A model generated the notes under the pieces. That model did not search any database, had not been told where the DNA came from, and saw only the letters and a list, made by a program, of their open reading frames with translations. DNA of 64,000 nt from Bryopsis sp. KO-2023. Lineage: Eukaryota; Chlorophyta; Ulvophyceae; Bryopsidales; Bryopsidaceae. The translations under genes were made by a program, and so were the position numbers. Below are positions 33,553 through 43,997 of this stretch, in pieces. Within the stretch, counting starts at the first letter, position 1, and the number at the start of each line of letters is the position of its first letter. The DNA lies in contig BSYQ01000008.1 in NCBI GenBank assembly GCA_030272585.1, forward strand, positions 3,224,001-3,288,000, given 5' to 3'.

Positions 33553-36500
33553 ATGCTGTCGAATAGAGCGTTTGTGAAGAAAACCAAAAGGGGAAATATC
33601 GCCAAGGTGGGGTCGTCGCCGAGCGTTCTTGCAGCGAGGATCGAGGTCTGACGGTTTTAAGTTTTTGCTTTTTTCTTTCTGATCTAGGTCGTGCGGGAGC
33701 ACTACCTGAGGGACGATATCTGGTAACCGTTCATACACTGTTTGTTTCTTTTTCTCGACCCACAGATTCATGACGAACTTTTTGTGTTTTTTTTTTGTTC
33801 CCCTCAAGTCATGTCAGCAAAAGAAGAAGTATCAGTAAAGTGTTTTGTTTTTTTTGCTGGGTGTTGGTTTTTGCATGTAGGTGTCATTTTACCAGTTTTT
33901 TTTGTCAGTGATGATCGATTGCTGCAAGAGTTATTTTTTAATTTAATTTAATTTTCTTTTTTTAATTGAAATATCCAAAAATATAAATATGTGTTCACAG
34001 GAGTGGAACCGCATTAGATCCAGATTGCGATCCATCTGCGGTGAAATTGAGCTCGGATGCCAGACACTACTTAGTCATCGACACCAATATAGCTCTCCAC
34101 CAGGTCAGGCTGATTGGTTTCTTTTTTTTTTTGTCAATATTTATGAATCGAAGCTGAAAACTTTACGTACCTTATCAAAGCTGCGAAACGAGTGAGGGGT
34201 CCGGCATACTGAGAAAAACCCCATGCTGAAGCCCTGTTACTGTGTTTCGATGTCACCCTTTTTCATAACATTAAAGACTCGGCATCGTTTGGTTCATTAA
34301 GCAGGTTATTTTTTTAGCTAATTTTTTTATTTACTTTTTATTTATTTATTTATTTATAGTGTATTCAAAAGTTATTTTATAGCTATGGAATGTTTCAAGT
34401 GCTGATGGATGCAAATTTCTAGATGTCGTATTTTACTGTGGCGAAAAGAAATTAACCACCACAGTGGTGTTTGACGATGAAGAAAAGAATCGCCCTCCAA
34501 AGATTTCCTTGGTGGAAAGAAAGAAAATAAATCATTCCAATCATCCACTTAAAAATATTCACGCTAGCAAAAAGAATAATAAAAATTAAGCCACGATTTC
34601 CTTCGAAGATATGCGTTTGATTGTGAATATGCTTTCTTTTTTCTTCTTCTTCTTAAAACGTTTTTTGCTGAAACTGTTGTGTGGCTAACCGTCCTTAGAT
34701 CGATTTTCTGGAGCACCCTGCAATCGATGATGTCATCGTACCATCTATTGTTCTGGATGAGGTAAGCGGTCGGGGGAAGTCAAAAGCTGTTAAAAATCGC
34801 CAGGGACGGTTCCTATGTGCGACATTAGGAGGGTTGGTTTAGGGTTTAGGGTTGCGCGAGCGACCGGCATAGGGCACATTCGTCGGACATGGGACCACGG
34901 TCCTTGGCGACTTTTAACGAGATGTGGGGAAGTCCAGCAGGCAGTCATATGTTAAAGTATTGTGATGGGGAGGAGCAGTGAATGCTGGTGTGTAAAAGTT
35001 CGATAAAGAAATGAGCATCGGTTGTCAATAAAGAAACAAGCATTGGTTGTGTTGCTGCAGATCCGCCACAAGAACAAGTCCGTCTATGACAGACTGAGGG
35101 CTCTTACGTCTGACAATGCCAGGCGCTTCTTCGTCTTTGCGAATGAGCATCACAAGTAGGGGTCGCATCACCCTCAACCGTTTTTCTTAACTTTTAATCA
35201 TTTTACTATAGTTGTACCAAACATGACATCTGCTTTTTTTTAACGTCTTTTTCGGTGCTGTTTTTTCTTTTTTCCTTTTTTGTTTCTGACTTGGGATGGT
35301 TGCATGTCTGTCAGAGAGACATTCATCAAAGCGAACCCCAGCGAGTCCCCGAACGATAGGAATGACCGAGCGATCAGGGTGGCTGCGAAATGGTACAAAG
35401 ACAAATTGGAGGGGAAGATGGAAATATTGCTGGTGACGAACGACAGAGAGAATCGACGGAAAGCCAAGGAGGAAACGGGACTGGCTGCGTACAGCATGAA
35501 GGCTTATGCCAAACTCCGAACGGATGCCAAAGAGCTGGTGGACCTCGTCGCTGTGTGTTGCGACAGCGAAGAAGAGGAAGGTGAAACCAGTTTTACTCAC
35601 TGATTGAAATTTCACTGAAAATATATACATTATAATTCAACTAATTTAGTTTAATTGAAAATTTGTTGAAGGAGTCGGTCATCGTTGGGGGATTATGTCC
35701 TCCAAAGAAGCCGGAATCGGTTGTGTACGGATGTACATGGATATTTACATAAAAGCTTTATTTTGAAAAAGTAATTTAAAAATGGAGTTCATATGTAAAT
35801 TCACAATGTAAAAATAAATCGAGTTGTAGAAGGGTTGGTTTTGACCCTTATTTCGACCTGACACAGCGCCAACCTACAGTTTCTCAGTTTTTCGTTTTGT
35901 ATGTTGCGCATAGAGATGGATGTCGATGGTGGAAGCAGAAAAGCTAAAAAAAGAAGAAGAGTTTATGAGGACCACAGGCCGATGTCAGAACTCACCGAAG
36001 GTCTCAAAAATGGCTCCCTGCACCAGGTCTGTCAGACAAGCCTCCCCATCATAAGCGTGTTCTGCTCCGAAACCTCGTTCCTTTGATTGGTTGTCCTCTT
36101 TGTAAATACTCCTGTGACCATCGGCTTTATCAGAATAGGTATTTTCTTCTGTGCAGAAATGTGTTTCATCAGGCGTTGTTCTTGATGGCGGCTGCTTTAT
36201 TTTTGAACTGTTTCAGGGTGTGTTGAGGTGCAGTCGACATTCGTGGTTGTGTGGATTCGTCGAATCGGAGAGTGCTGGCCAGACCATCAAGATTCTTGGT
36301 CTCACCAACATGAACAGAGCGATGGCAGGTATTCGACCTTATGAAAAAAAACCCTGGAAATTCTGCTCATGGGGGCAAACGAATATCAAGAAAAGTGAAA
36401 GAGGAAGAAGAGAAAACAGCGAGGTCTTTCAGTGTCATTTTTCTGTTTGAAAATACACAAAACGCTGATATCAATCATATAATTTTTTGCAATATGTACA

Positions 36501-39374
36501 TATATATATACGTATTTTTTGTAGTTGACAAAACGCTAAGATACGTTTGTTTTTGTGATACCCAAAAAGGTGATGTGGTGGTTGTGGAGCCTACCGAGTC
36601 TGACAACATCAAAGACTCTGACATGAAGGAGGCCGAACCTGAGTCTGACGAAGAGTCCGCTGAAAGGGAGGGGGGCGTCGAATCTGTTTTAGAGGTGCTG
36701 TGCACTGTCTGACATACATGTCGGTGTCAATTCGCAAAAACTAATTTTTCCGCCAAAACTATGAGCGGTGTCGATTTGCAGCGATCAGCATGGGTTCCTG
36801 TTCCTTGCAACCATGATTTCGAAACAGGGTTTTTCGTACAGTTGTCTTTTTCCCAGCTGATTATACTTGGGGTCAAGGGTTCATCCATTATGAGCATACC
36901 ACCACTGTATTTGGATTTCCTGTCAAAAAGCCGGAGTTGGGACGACATTGATGGTTCTGAATCCTTCCCCTGCTCGAAGGAAAATTTTGATAGAATTTTG
37001 ATCTAGTTTTGTTATTGAGAATACTGATTCTCTATGTAGGTGCCTGATGCAGCCCCAGTAGGTGAAAGCGGAGCCGTCGTGAAATGCCCGCTGGGACGTG
37101 TAGTCGGAATCATCAAAAGGAACTGGAGAACCAGAGGCTATTGTGGGTCGATCGAAAAGCCGAAATTCAAGATGAACTCCGGCAGGAACATCAGGGTGGC
37201 CTTCAGGCCGAAAGACAGGAGCTTGCCTCCCATTTGGATTAGGACTGGACAGTGCGAGCAGCTGCTGGGGAAAAGAGTGATTTGTGTGATCGATGCTTGG
37301 GAAAGGGACTCCAGATGGCCGATGGGGCGATATGTCAGAATGATAGGAGACATGGGGACCAGAGACACCGAAACGGTGAGTAGAAATATATGTATATTTT
37401 AAAAAATTAATGAAAGTCCTCTAGCCACGAACAAGAATTTCTGGAAGAAAACTGACGTTTTTCCGAGGATTCTGCTTCTGTCAATACAAGAAAACGAAAC
37501 CTTCCATTGTCAGTGGCTAGGTACCCCCCCCCCCTCCCCCCCCTTCTTCTTGTAAGACTGTTAATTATCGAACAATTGTTTCTGAGCCGGGCGGATCGAT
37601 CACTTCGGGACATCACACGCTCTATTTGGCCTTATTTTCCCCACAGGTCTTATTAAGTTGTGTTTTTGTACCCCCTTCTTTTTGATTTTCAGGAAGTTTT
37701 GCTTCTGGAAAACGACATCAACACGAATCCTTTCACCCCTGCTGTGCACGCATGTCTGCCACCGATGCCGTGGGCGGTGGGTGCCAAAGAATTGCAAGAC
37801 GAACATCGAATGGACCTTCGAGACAGGTGTGTTTGCTCCGTGGATCCACCAGGGTGCACCGACATCGACGATGCCCTGCACATCAAAGACCTCCCCAATG
37901 GGAATATCGAAGTGGGGGTCCACATCGCAGACGTCACGTACTTCGTGAAACCAGGTGTGATTTAAAAAAAATTGAAAAGAAAAAAAAACAGGTTATTTAA
38001 AACCACCTGTGCATTTTCTTTTGTTTTTTTCCAGGGGGGTGTCTGTGTTTTAATTTTATTCAAGCGGTCAGCTTGATTAATATTATGTTTGGACCTGCGT
38101 GTCTGGCAGTTAATGCTTATATACATTTATACATATATGGGGTAGAGTGCTAGATATGGCCATTGTGCTGATACGGTGGTTTACTTCTGAGTCAGCCTAT
38201 AACGCATTTCAGTAAACGGGCTGCAATCGACCTTTTGGCCTTGTGTAAAACAATTTCAATTTCGAATATATGTATACATATATATGTGTTTAATATTTTT
38301 TCAAAAACGTTTTTTGCAGAGACCCCTTTGGACTTCGAAGCCTGCGTACGTGGCACCTCAGTGTACCTCGTCCAAAAGAGGATCGACATGCTTCCTAAAG
38401 CCCTTACAGAAGACATTTGCAGTTTGAGGTCGAACGTCGACAGGGTGGCATTTACGGTCATGTGGGAAGTCACACCAGAAGGCAACATCGTGCATGACAA
38501 TACTGTGTTTACGAAAAGCTTGATCAGGTGAGCTGAGAGGGGAAATTGGCGGGGTGGAGCAGAAAAACTTTCAGTTTTTTGGGTTTTTTCTGAGGGAAAA
38601 CTTGCTGGCCCGTACTGTTTCGGGAGAAGATCTTCTCGAGCGGAAATTTTGGGGTGGGGAGGATGTGAGCCATCAAAAATAAGTAAACAAATAACAAAAA
38701 AAATTATAAAAAAATTAACAAAATTGGGTGCATGAACCCACCGCAAAGAATAGGATCGACATTGCAAGCATATAAACTTGGACAGGGGGTGTACTTGTTA
38801 CATTTATTTTTTTATTTTTTTTAATCCTGGGGGTGTCGGTCATTGTTTTTCTCTGTTTTTTTTTTTTTTCTCCAGGAGTCGAGCTGCTTTGACCTATGCC
38901 GAAGCTCAGTCTCGGATCGATGACGAGAGGCTCACGGACGAATTGAGCTGCAATCTGAGAAAAATTATGAAATTTACCAAGCTTCTCAGAAGTCGCAGGG
39001 TAGAAAACGGAGCCCTGGAATTGGCTTCTGCGGAGGTCAAATTTCAGTTGGACACCGAAACCCACGATCCTCTCGACGTCGGAATGTATCAGGTAAAAAA
39101 AGCATCATGATAATGGGAAATGCGTTCATGATTAATTATTTAGTCAGTTGGTTAGTTACACCCTTTGTCGTGTTTGGTGTAGCCTGCACTATTTTCCGTA
39201 AAACAGCAGAAATTAAAGGAAAAACAGAAAATAGCGTGGGCCACACTGTTTCTGAAATCTACATCTCTGGTTAACGTTTTGGTTTACCATGAATCAGGGT
39301 GGCCTGCACTATTACTGGGGTAACACCATTAAAAGACCCACACTAAGTAGGATTGAGGGTGTAGTTTTTGTCCT

Positions 39375-39405
<31 letters not shown>

Positions 39406-41073
39406 GGTTGAGATCAGTTGTGATGAGTCACTTGCATCTTTGATGTTTCACAGACGAGAGATACCAACCGTATGGTGGAGGAAATGATGCTTTTAGCAAA
39501 TTCAACGGTCGCCGAAAAGATTCTGCACGGATTTCCTGCGTGTGCTTGTTTGAGGCGGCACCCTGGACCGGAGCCCAAAAAATTCGAATCGCTCCTGGTT
39601 GCGCTGGAGGCCTCTGGGATTTCCTTGGACCTGGCCTCCAATCGAACTCTGGCAGATTCTCTGGATAGGGCTGTGCTGGATGTGGATCCTTTCTTCAACA
39701 CTCTCGTCAGGATGATGACCACTCGATGTCTCACTGAGGTACAGCGGCAAACTCCAGCATATATATATTTTTTAAATAGCTTTTTAATGAGAAAAAACAA
39801 TTAATTAATGTTTCTTTCGGAAAACGTTTATGAATAGCTTTTTGTAGAATAGATTTTATTTAAAAATAAATAATAAATGAATAGCTTTTTTTTTAATATA
39901 TTTTAATAACTAATTTAAAAAAATGAGTAGCTTTTTTCAAAAGCGGCTCAGAGTGGGTTGACCCATGTTTTGATGAAATTTTTGATATCTGGTCACGTGG
40001 AAGTTTTCTGTGCGAGGGATGTTTGGATGTTGAATTGTTTGGATATTCTGCTCCACCTCTACCGGATTTCTTTTTCTGTTTCCATGGATATTTTCAATCT
40101 TTTGCTTTTGACATCATCAGGGGTGTTTCACAATTTATTTTTTTTTCTTGACCAAAACACAGGCTCAGTACTTCGGATCAGCAGAATACTCTCGACCAGA
40201 ATATGGCCATTATGGGCTGGCAATGGAGCTATACACGCATTTCACGTCCCCGATTCGACGATATGCTGATGTGGTGGTGCACAGACTGTTGGCAGCATCC
40301 ATTCAGTTGGACCCCTTGCCTCCTTCTTTGAAAGACAGGGAAAACATGCAAAAGGTCACCACCAATCTGAATTTACGGAACCGGAATGCTAGGTTTGCCG
40401 GTCGTGATTCCGCATCGCTTTTCACGCTGTTGTATTTCAGGTGGGTGCAAAGCAGAGCCAGTATAATGCTCAAAAAAAAATAAAAAATGGATTTAAAAAA
40501 TATTTAAATGTATATTGAAATGTATGTTTACTTGTATTTGTATTTCAAATCAAGCTATTGCCTGCAATGGTCGATGCACAAGACTGAGAACTCCATATTG
40601 AAGTTTTTCGAAGAACCTCTACCGAGGTTACTTTCACGAACAAGTTTGCTCCCTCTGGAAGTCGGATCCATTCCCATGGCTTCAATTATTCATCCTCTGT
40701 TTCTGGCTTAAATTTTGACCTCATTTTTGCTTTTTAATATTCCCAAAGGAACAAGACGACGATAGAGGAAGGCCGAGTGATGGGTTTGGTCGGCATCAAG
40801 AAAAGGGGCATTATCGTTTTCATCCCAAAATTCGGAATCGAAGGTCCCGTCTTCAGAGTGAAAGGCTCAGACGACACTTGGGATTTCGTTCCGGAAGCCG
40901 GGGGTGTCGGCATCGTTTCCAGAGATGGTGCAAGGAGGTTCAGAGTGTTCGACAAAGTCAAGGTCCAAATCGAGGTGAAAGCTGTGGATGCCATCGAGGA
41001 TGAGGTGGTCTTGTCGGTAGTGGAAGGGGAGGAAGCTTGCGGGGAAATGGAAATGTCCATGGAAGTGGAATAG
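33553..41073 (+). CDS. DIS3: Exosome ribonuclease DIS3/RRP44
   Basis: 3'-5' exoribonuclease and endonuclease of the RNA exosome. Sixteen exons: 33553-33606, 33688-33722, 34001-34103, 34699-34761, 35061-35155, 35315-35580, 35914-36026, 36217-36328, 36570-36694, 37040-37375, 37693-37954, 38320-38527, 38876-39092, 39454-39738, 40163-40440, 40749-41073; 958 residues, as in human DIS3. The N terminus ([14 protein letters not shown], then [11 protein letters not shown]) is typical. PIN domain: VIDTN with Asp57, [23 protein letters not shown] and LVTNDREN keep the acidic active site. Cold-shock domains follow, including [13 protein letters not shown] domain: [16 protein letters not shown] at about 482-497 keeps the catalytic aspartates, and [18 protein letters not shown] is the RNB signature. 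The S1 domain ends the protein ([20 protein letters not shown]). Oddities: the cysteines of the CR3 motif near residues 30-45 are missing, and a basic insert KAKKRRRV follows the PIN domain. Confidence 0.97.
34789..34918. mobile_element. MITE-like inverted-repeat element in DIS3 intron 4
   Basis: GTTAAAAATCGCCAGGGAC at the left end is the imperfect reverse complement of GTCCTTGGCGACTTTTAAC at the right end. Similarity extends inward (CCTATGTGCGACA against CCCATGTCCGACG), giving arms of about 40 bp around a loop with GGTTTAGGGTTTAGGG. Total about 130 bp. No clear target-site duplication. Size and structure fit a miniature inverted-repeat element. Confidence 0.6.
34839..34855 (+). repeat. Two TTTAGGG telomere-type units
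   Basis: GGTTTAGGGTTTAGGGTT lies in the loop of the inverted-repeat element. Two units can occur by chance; TTTAGGG is the telomere repeat of several eukaryotic groups. Confidence 0.4.
38172..38224 (-). repeat. Dispersed repeat family B, copy 1 (DIS3 intron 11)
   Basis: Its reverse complement (TGCAGCCCGTTTACTGAAATG..., then TAGGCTGACTCAGAAGTAAA) matches 44587-44633 on the plus strand at roughly 80-85 percent over about 50 bases. Confidence 0.65.
39371..39407 (+). repeat. T11-G23 homopolymer junction in DIS3 intron 13
   Basis: A run of T is followed directly by about 23 G. It is the longest G run in the window. Confidence 0.8.
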
Positions 41074-41918
41074 GGCTGGAGTCTTCTTGCAAACAATGTG
41101 CTTTGGGGGGGGGGTACCATGGGTAGTTGAGAAACGACACAGAGATGTGCATTCGGAAAGAAGTCTTGTAATTCTTCTCTGTTCAGTTCGTTTCTGGTAG
41201 TGTGTCCTCCTCAAACCGGATCTGTGCAACCTCTCGTGCATATATACATTGCCAAACCTTCCTGGCCATGTCAGTCCCAGGAACCCCTTGGGCCATCCAC
41301 CAAGTTCATATTACTCGAATAATACTTGCAACTTGCTGGCTTGCTAGACAAACTACCATAAAATCCATGCAAACCTGGGGCACATTTTTGGGCGGACACA
41401 TCACACAGAAGAGCACTGCCCCCTTTGTCAGATTGTTCGAGATAGGTGGTCAGTTCAGATGGCATTTGTGGTGCATTCATTGTGCAGAACAGCCATTTTT
41501 GCTGGATCAGTGTTTGACATATAGCCCTTGTGTCATCAATCTCAATAGGTTTTTGATGTTTCCAGGCGTTTGACCGAGCTACTCTGTTATGAACTCGAGC
41601 TGATGTGGGTTTGTAGGCGGTGGGGTTTGTAACGAAACTGATTTTGTGTTGCTGGGAGGTCTGTGCATGCATAATCTGTCAAATGATCTCGCATTTATTT
41701 GACAGATTAACCTGCCAAGCGTAGTTTTTGTTAGGGACAATGACCCGATCCGCTGACGTCATGCTTGCCAGTGGTGGTTATGGGGTGCAGAATGGAAAAG
41801 GCTGACGCAGTCGCAGCCACGATATTTCCCCAACAACTGAAACACCCCGTTCCAACCCCTTGCCCTCCAACAGCCACTGGATTCCCCCCCCCTCCCAATC
41901 GAAATTGCCACATTGCAC
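41074..41918. other. Convergent 3' spacer DIS3 / LZTFL1
   Basis: No supported gene. A minus-strand frame between 41271 and 41672 is open for 133 codons but has no recognised features. A TGACGTCA palindrome lies at 41754-41761 and a C run at 41885-41892. Confidence 0.45.
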
Positions 41919-43539
41919 TTAAAAGTCGAACTCCTCTTCACCTCCTCTGGACTTCGTGCATTCGGAATCTGCATCAGCGACTTTTGGTGGCTCATGTTTT
42001 GCGAGCGCACGTCGTAGCCTCACCACCTCCTGACTTTTTTGCTGCATCATAGCTTTTATCGCGGAGAACTGCTTCGATGTCGTCAGTTTCCCATTCAGAC
42101 TCTCTTCCGCCCGCCGAATCTGATATCAACAGTGGTTCGTGAGGTTCTTTGGACAGATTTGCACTCTTCCTTTACGAGTGATTCGCGCCGGTAGCCATTA
42201 TCCTACCTCCAGAGCCTGCGCTTTCACTTTCTCTCTGGCTTCATTCAGCTCAGTTTTCAGCTGCGAGCTATCCGCTTCGGCTTCCTTAATTCTGAACCTT
42301 AGACTTTCCAGTTCCTCTTGATTATCCGTATCTGATGGCGTCTTGTCCACGGACGCGCACCCGTCCTTCCCATTCTGAACACAATCTTGTTGGCTACCTC
42401 CCAGATTGTTCGACAAGGCAGCGAGCTCCTCGTCCTTCCTCTGAGTGCCCAGCGATCGTTGTTAGTATCGGCGCTGGAATAAACCTGCACCTGTGCCTTC
42501 ACCTGTCGATATCTCACCTCCAAGGCATTTTTGAGCGTCAACACTTCTCCCCTCAAGGCAGTTCTTTCTCTCATCGCCTCTGTGGATTCGTTTTGAAACT
42601 TTCTGCACTTTTCCTGGAACATAACACATGAATTCAGACCAGCCAAGCCCAAATCTTTGGTTGCTTTCAGTCGCTACTCCCCAACAATTGTGTGCACGTG
42701 CCTTCAAGGCCGCCATTTCATCCCGCAGCTGATTCCTCTCCTTAACAATGGCTGGATTTTCTCCAACGGCGTCTACCGACGCCCCAAGCGAAGGGAGCTG
42801 CTGCAATTGGCCTGGTCGTTGGGCCTTCAGAGGGTGTCCAACAGAAAATGTGCTTGGGGAAGGATTGCAGCCGTTAATACGGCTGAGCAACGATTCGTTC
42901 TCCAGTTGGTCCATGTCCAGTTTCAGCTCCATGCCATGTTGTGCAGATTGACCGAGCAGCAGTTGAACCACAAGGGCTCCAGTGTGGTAGGCGTTTTCCA
43001 GCTCCTGTCACCGCGCGCAGTTCTGATTAGTGCTATTTTCTTGAATTCCAAACACAACCGAGACACCAAAAAAGCAGCTCGCCGCCTGCCCACGAGCTCA
43101 ACCTTGTCTGCTGTTGTCCTCACTGTCTCCTTCAGGTTCTGGAGCAGACCCTCGACGTCTTCCGCGTTGTACACTTCCTGCTCTTAGACAAGGAAAGGAA
43201 AAAACAACAACCAAATGAAGCCAGCCTCCACAACGATTGTTGGATTCAATTTCACGAAGGCCAGAAAGAATGGTTGCGCCTGAGAAGCATGCGAGTGTGC
43301 TTGAACCATATGGGAAGTCTCGCACTGAAGAGGAGCCCGCCGATTGATAATCAGCTTTCTACCACCGGCCCAAACAGCTATCCAGCATTCTTGACCAGGC
43401 TACTTTCTTGCCCTACCTCGTCGAATACATTCGATTCCTGAAAGTCTTCAACCGCGATGTCCATTTCTTTCACATGCTGTTTGCGCTTCGACGCCGCGAA
43501 CCGCAGGAAGCCCTGCACTTGGAAATCGGTGTCGTCCAT
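41919..43539 (-). CDS. LZTFL1: LZTFL1/BBS17-type ciliary coiled-coil protein
   Basis: 343 residues (human 299). In animals LZTFL1 binds the BBSome and regulates its entry into cilia. Exons in coding order: 43539-43417, 43177-43103, 43004-42702, 42613-42518, 42440-42207, 42119-41919; every junction is in phase 0. The N-terminal part matches the family: GFLRFAASKRKQHVKEMD (human NYMRFARSKRG), VEDFQESNVFDEEVYNAEDV, ELENAYHTGALVVQLLLGQ, LDMDQLENESLLSRI. The middle and C-terminal parts are coiled coil (ERNQLRDEMAAL, LESLRFRIKEAEADSSQLK). FSAIKAMMQQKSQEVVRLRR near the end matches the human segment before its C terminus. Intron 3 appears to use a GC donor (AAG|GCACGT). Intron 2 begins AAG|GTTGAG, chosen because it removes residues absent from the human protein. 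Confidence 0.9.
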
Positions 43540-43997
43540 TCCTGGCCCCAACCTTGCGCCAAGCTTTCGGATCGATCGACAGCGCTGCTTTCAGTTTGGC
43601 AGAGCTGATGGCGAAGACGGGGTGCCGACGAATGTCGTCAGATTGAGAAGGAATTGACGTCTTTCACCATCCACCGACACACCACTTGCGTTCCAGTTTC
43701 TCAGGATATTTTGTTTAATGAGTGAGGGTACAGCTGGACTGAACACTAATGCTCGACAGCGTACGAAACCGCCCCCGCAAACACAGCCCAACAACAGCCT
43801 GGGCCCATCACTCCCCCTCGTTGGTCCGTGCGTTGTAAAAAAAGCCTGTCCTTGCTAACCTGTAGAAAGCCTTTCGTTGCACACCTGAAGTCGTCGAAAC
43901 TGCTCTTTTTGAGCCGATTCCAATTTTCGGGCGTTGTATCGCCTCCGCCGCCGACCGATAACAGACGTCCTTTCGCGTTTTCCCTTCCGTAACTACT
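43540..43997. promoter_or_regulatory. Divergent intergenic region LZTFL1 / 14-3-3
   Basis: 458 bases between opposite ATGs, relatively GC-rich. It probably holds both promoters and 5' leaders. No specific element recognised. Confidence 0.4.

Noticed and set aside
40991..41120. Minus-strand frame over the DIS3 3' end
   Set aside because: Antisense to the conserved S1 domain exon.
43591..43794. Minus-strand frame just upstream of LZTFL1
   Set aside because: Read as a possible N-terminal extension, but the ATG at 43539 aligns with the family start; this is likely 5' leader.
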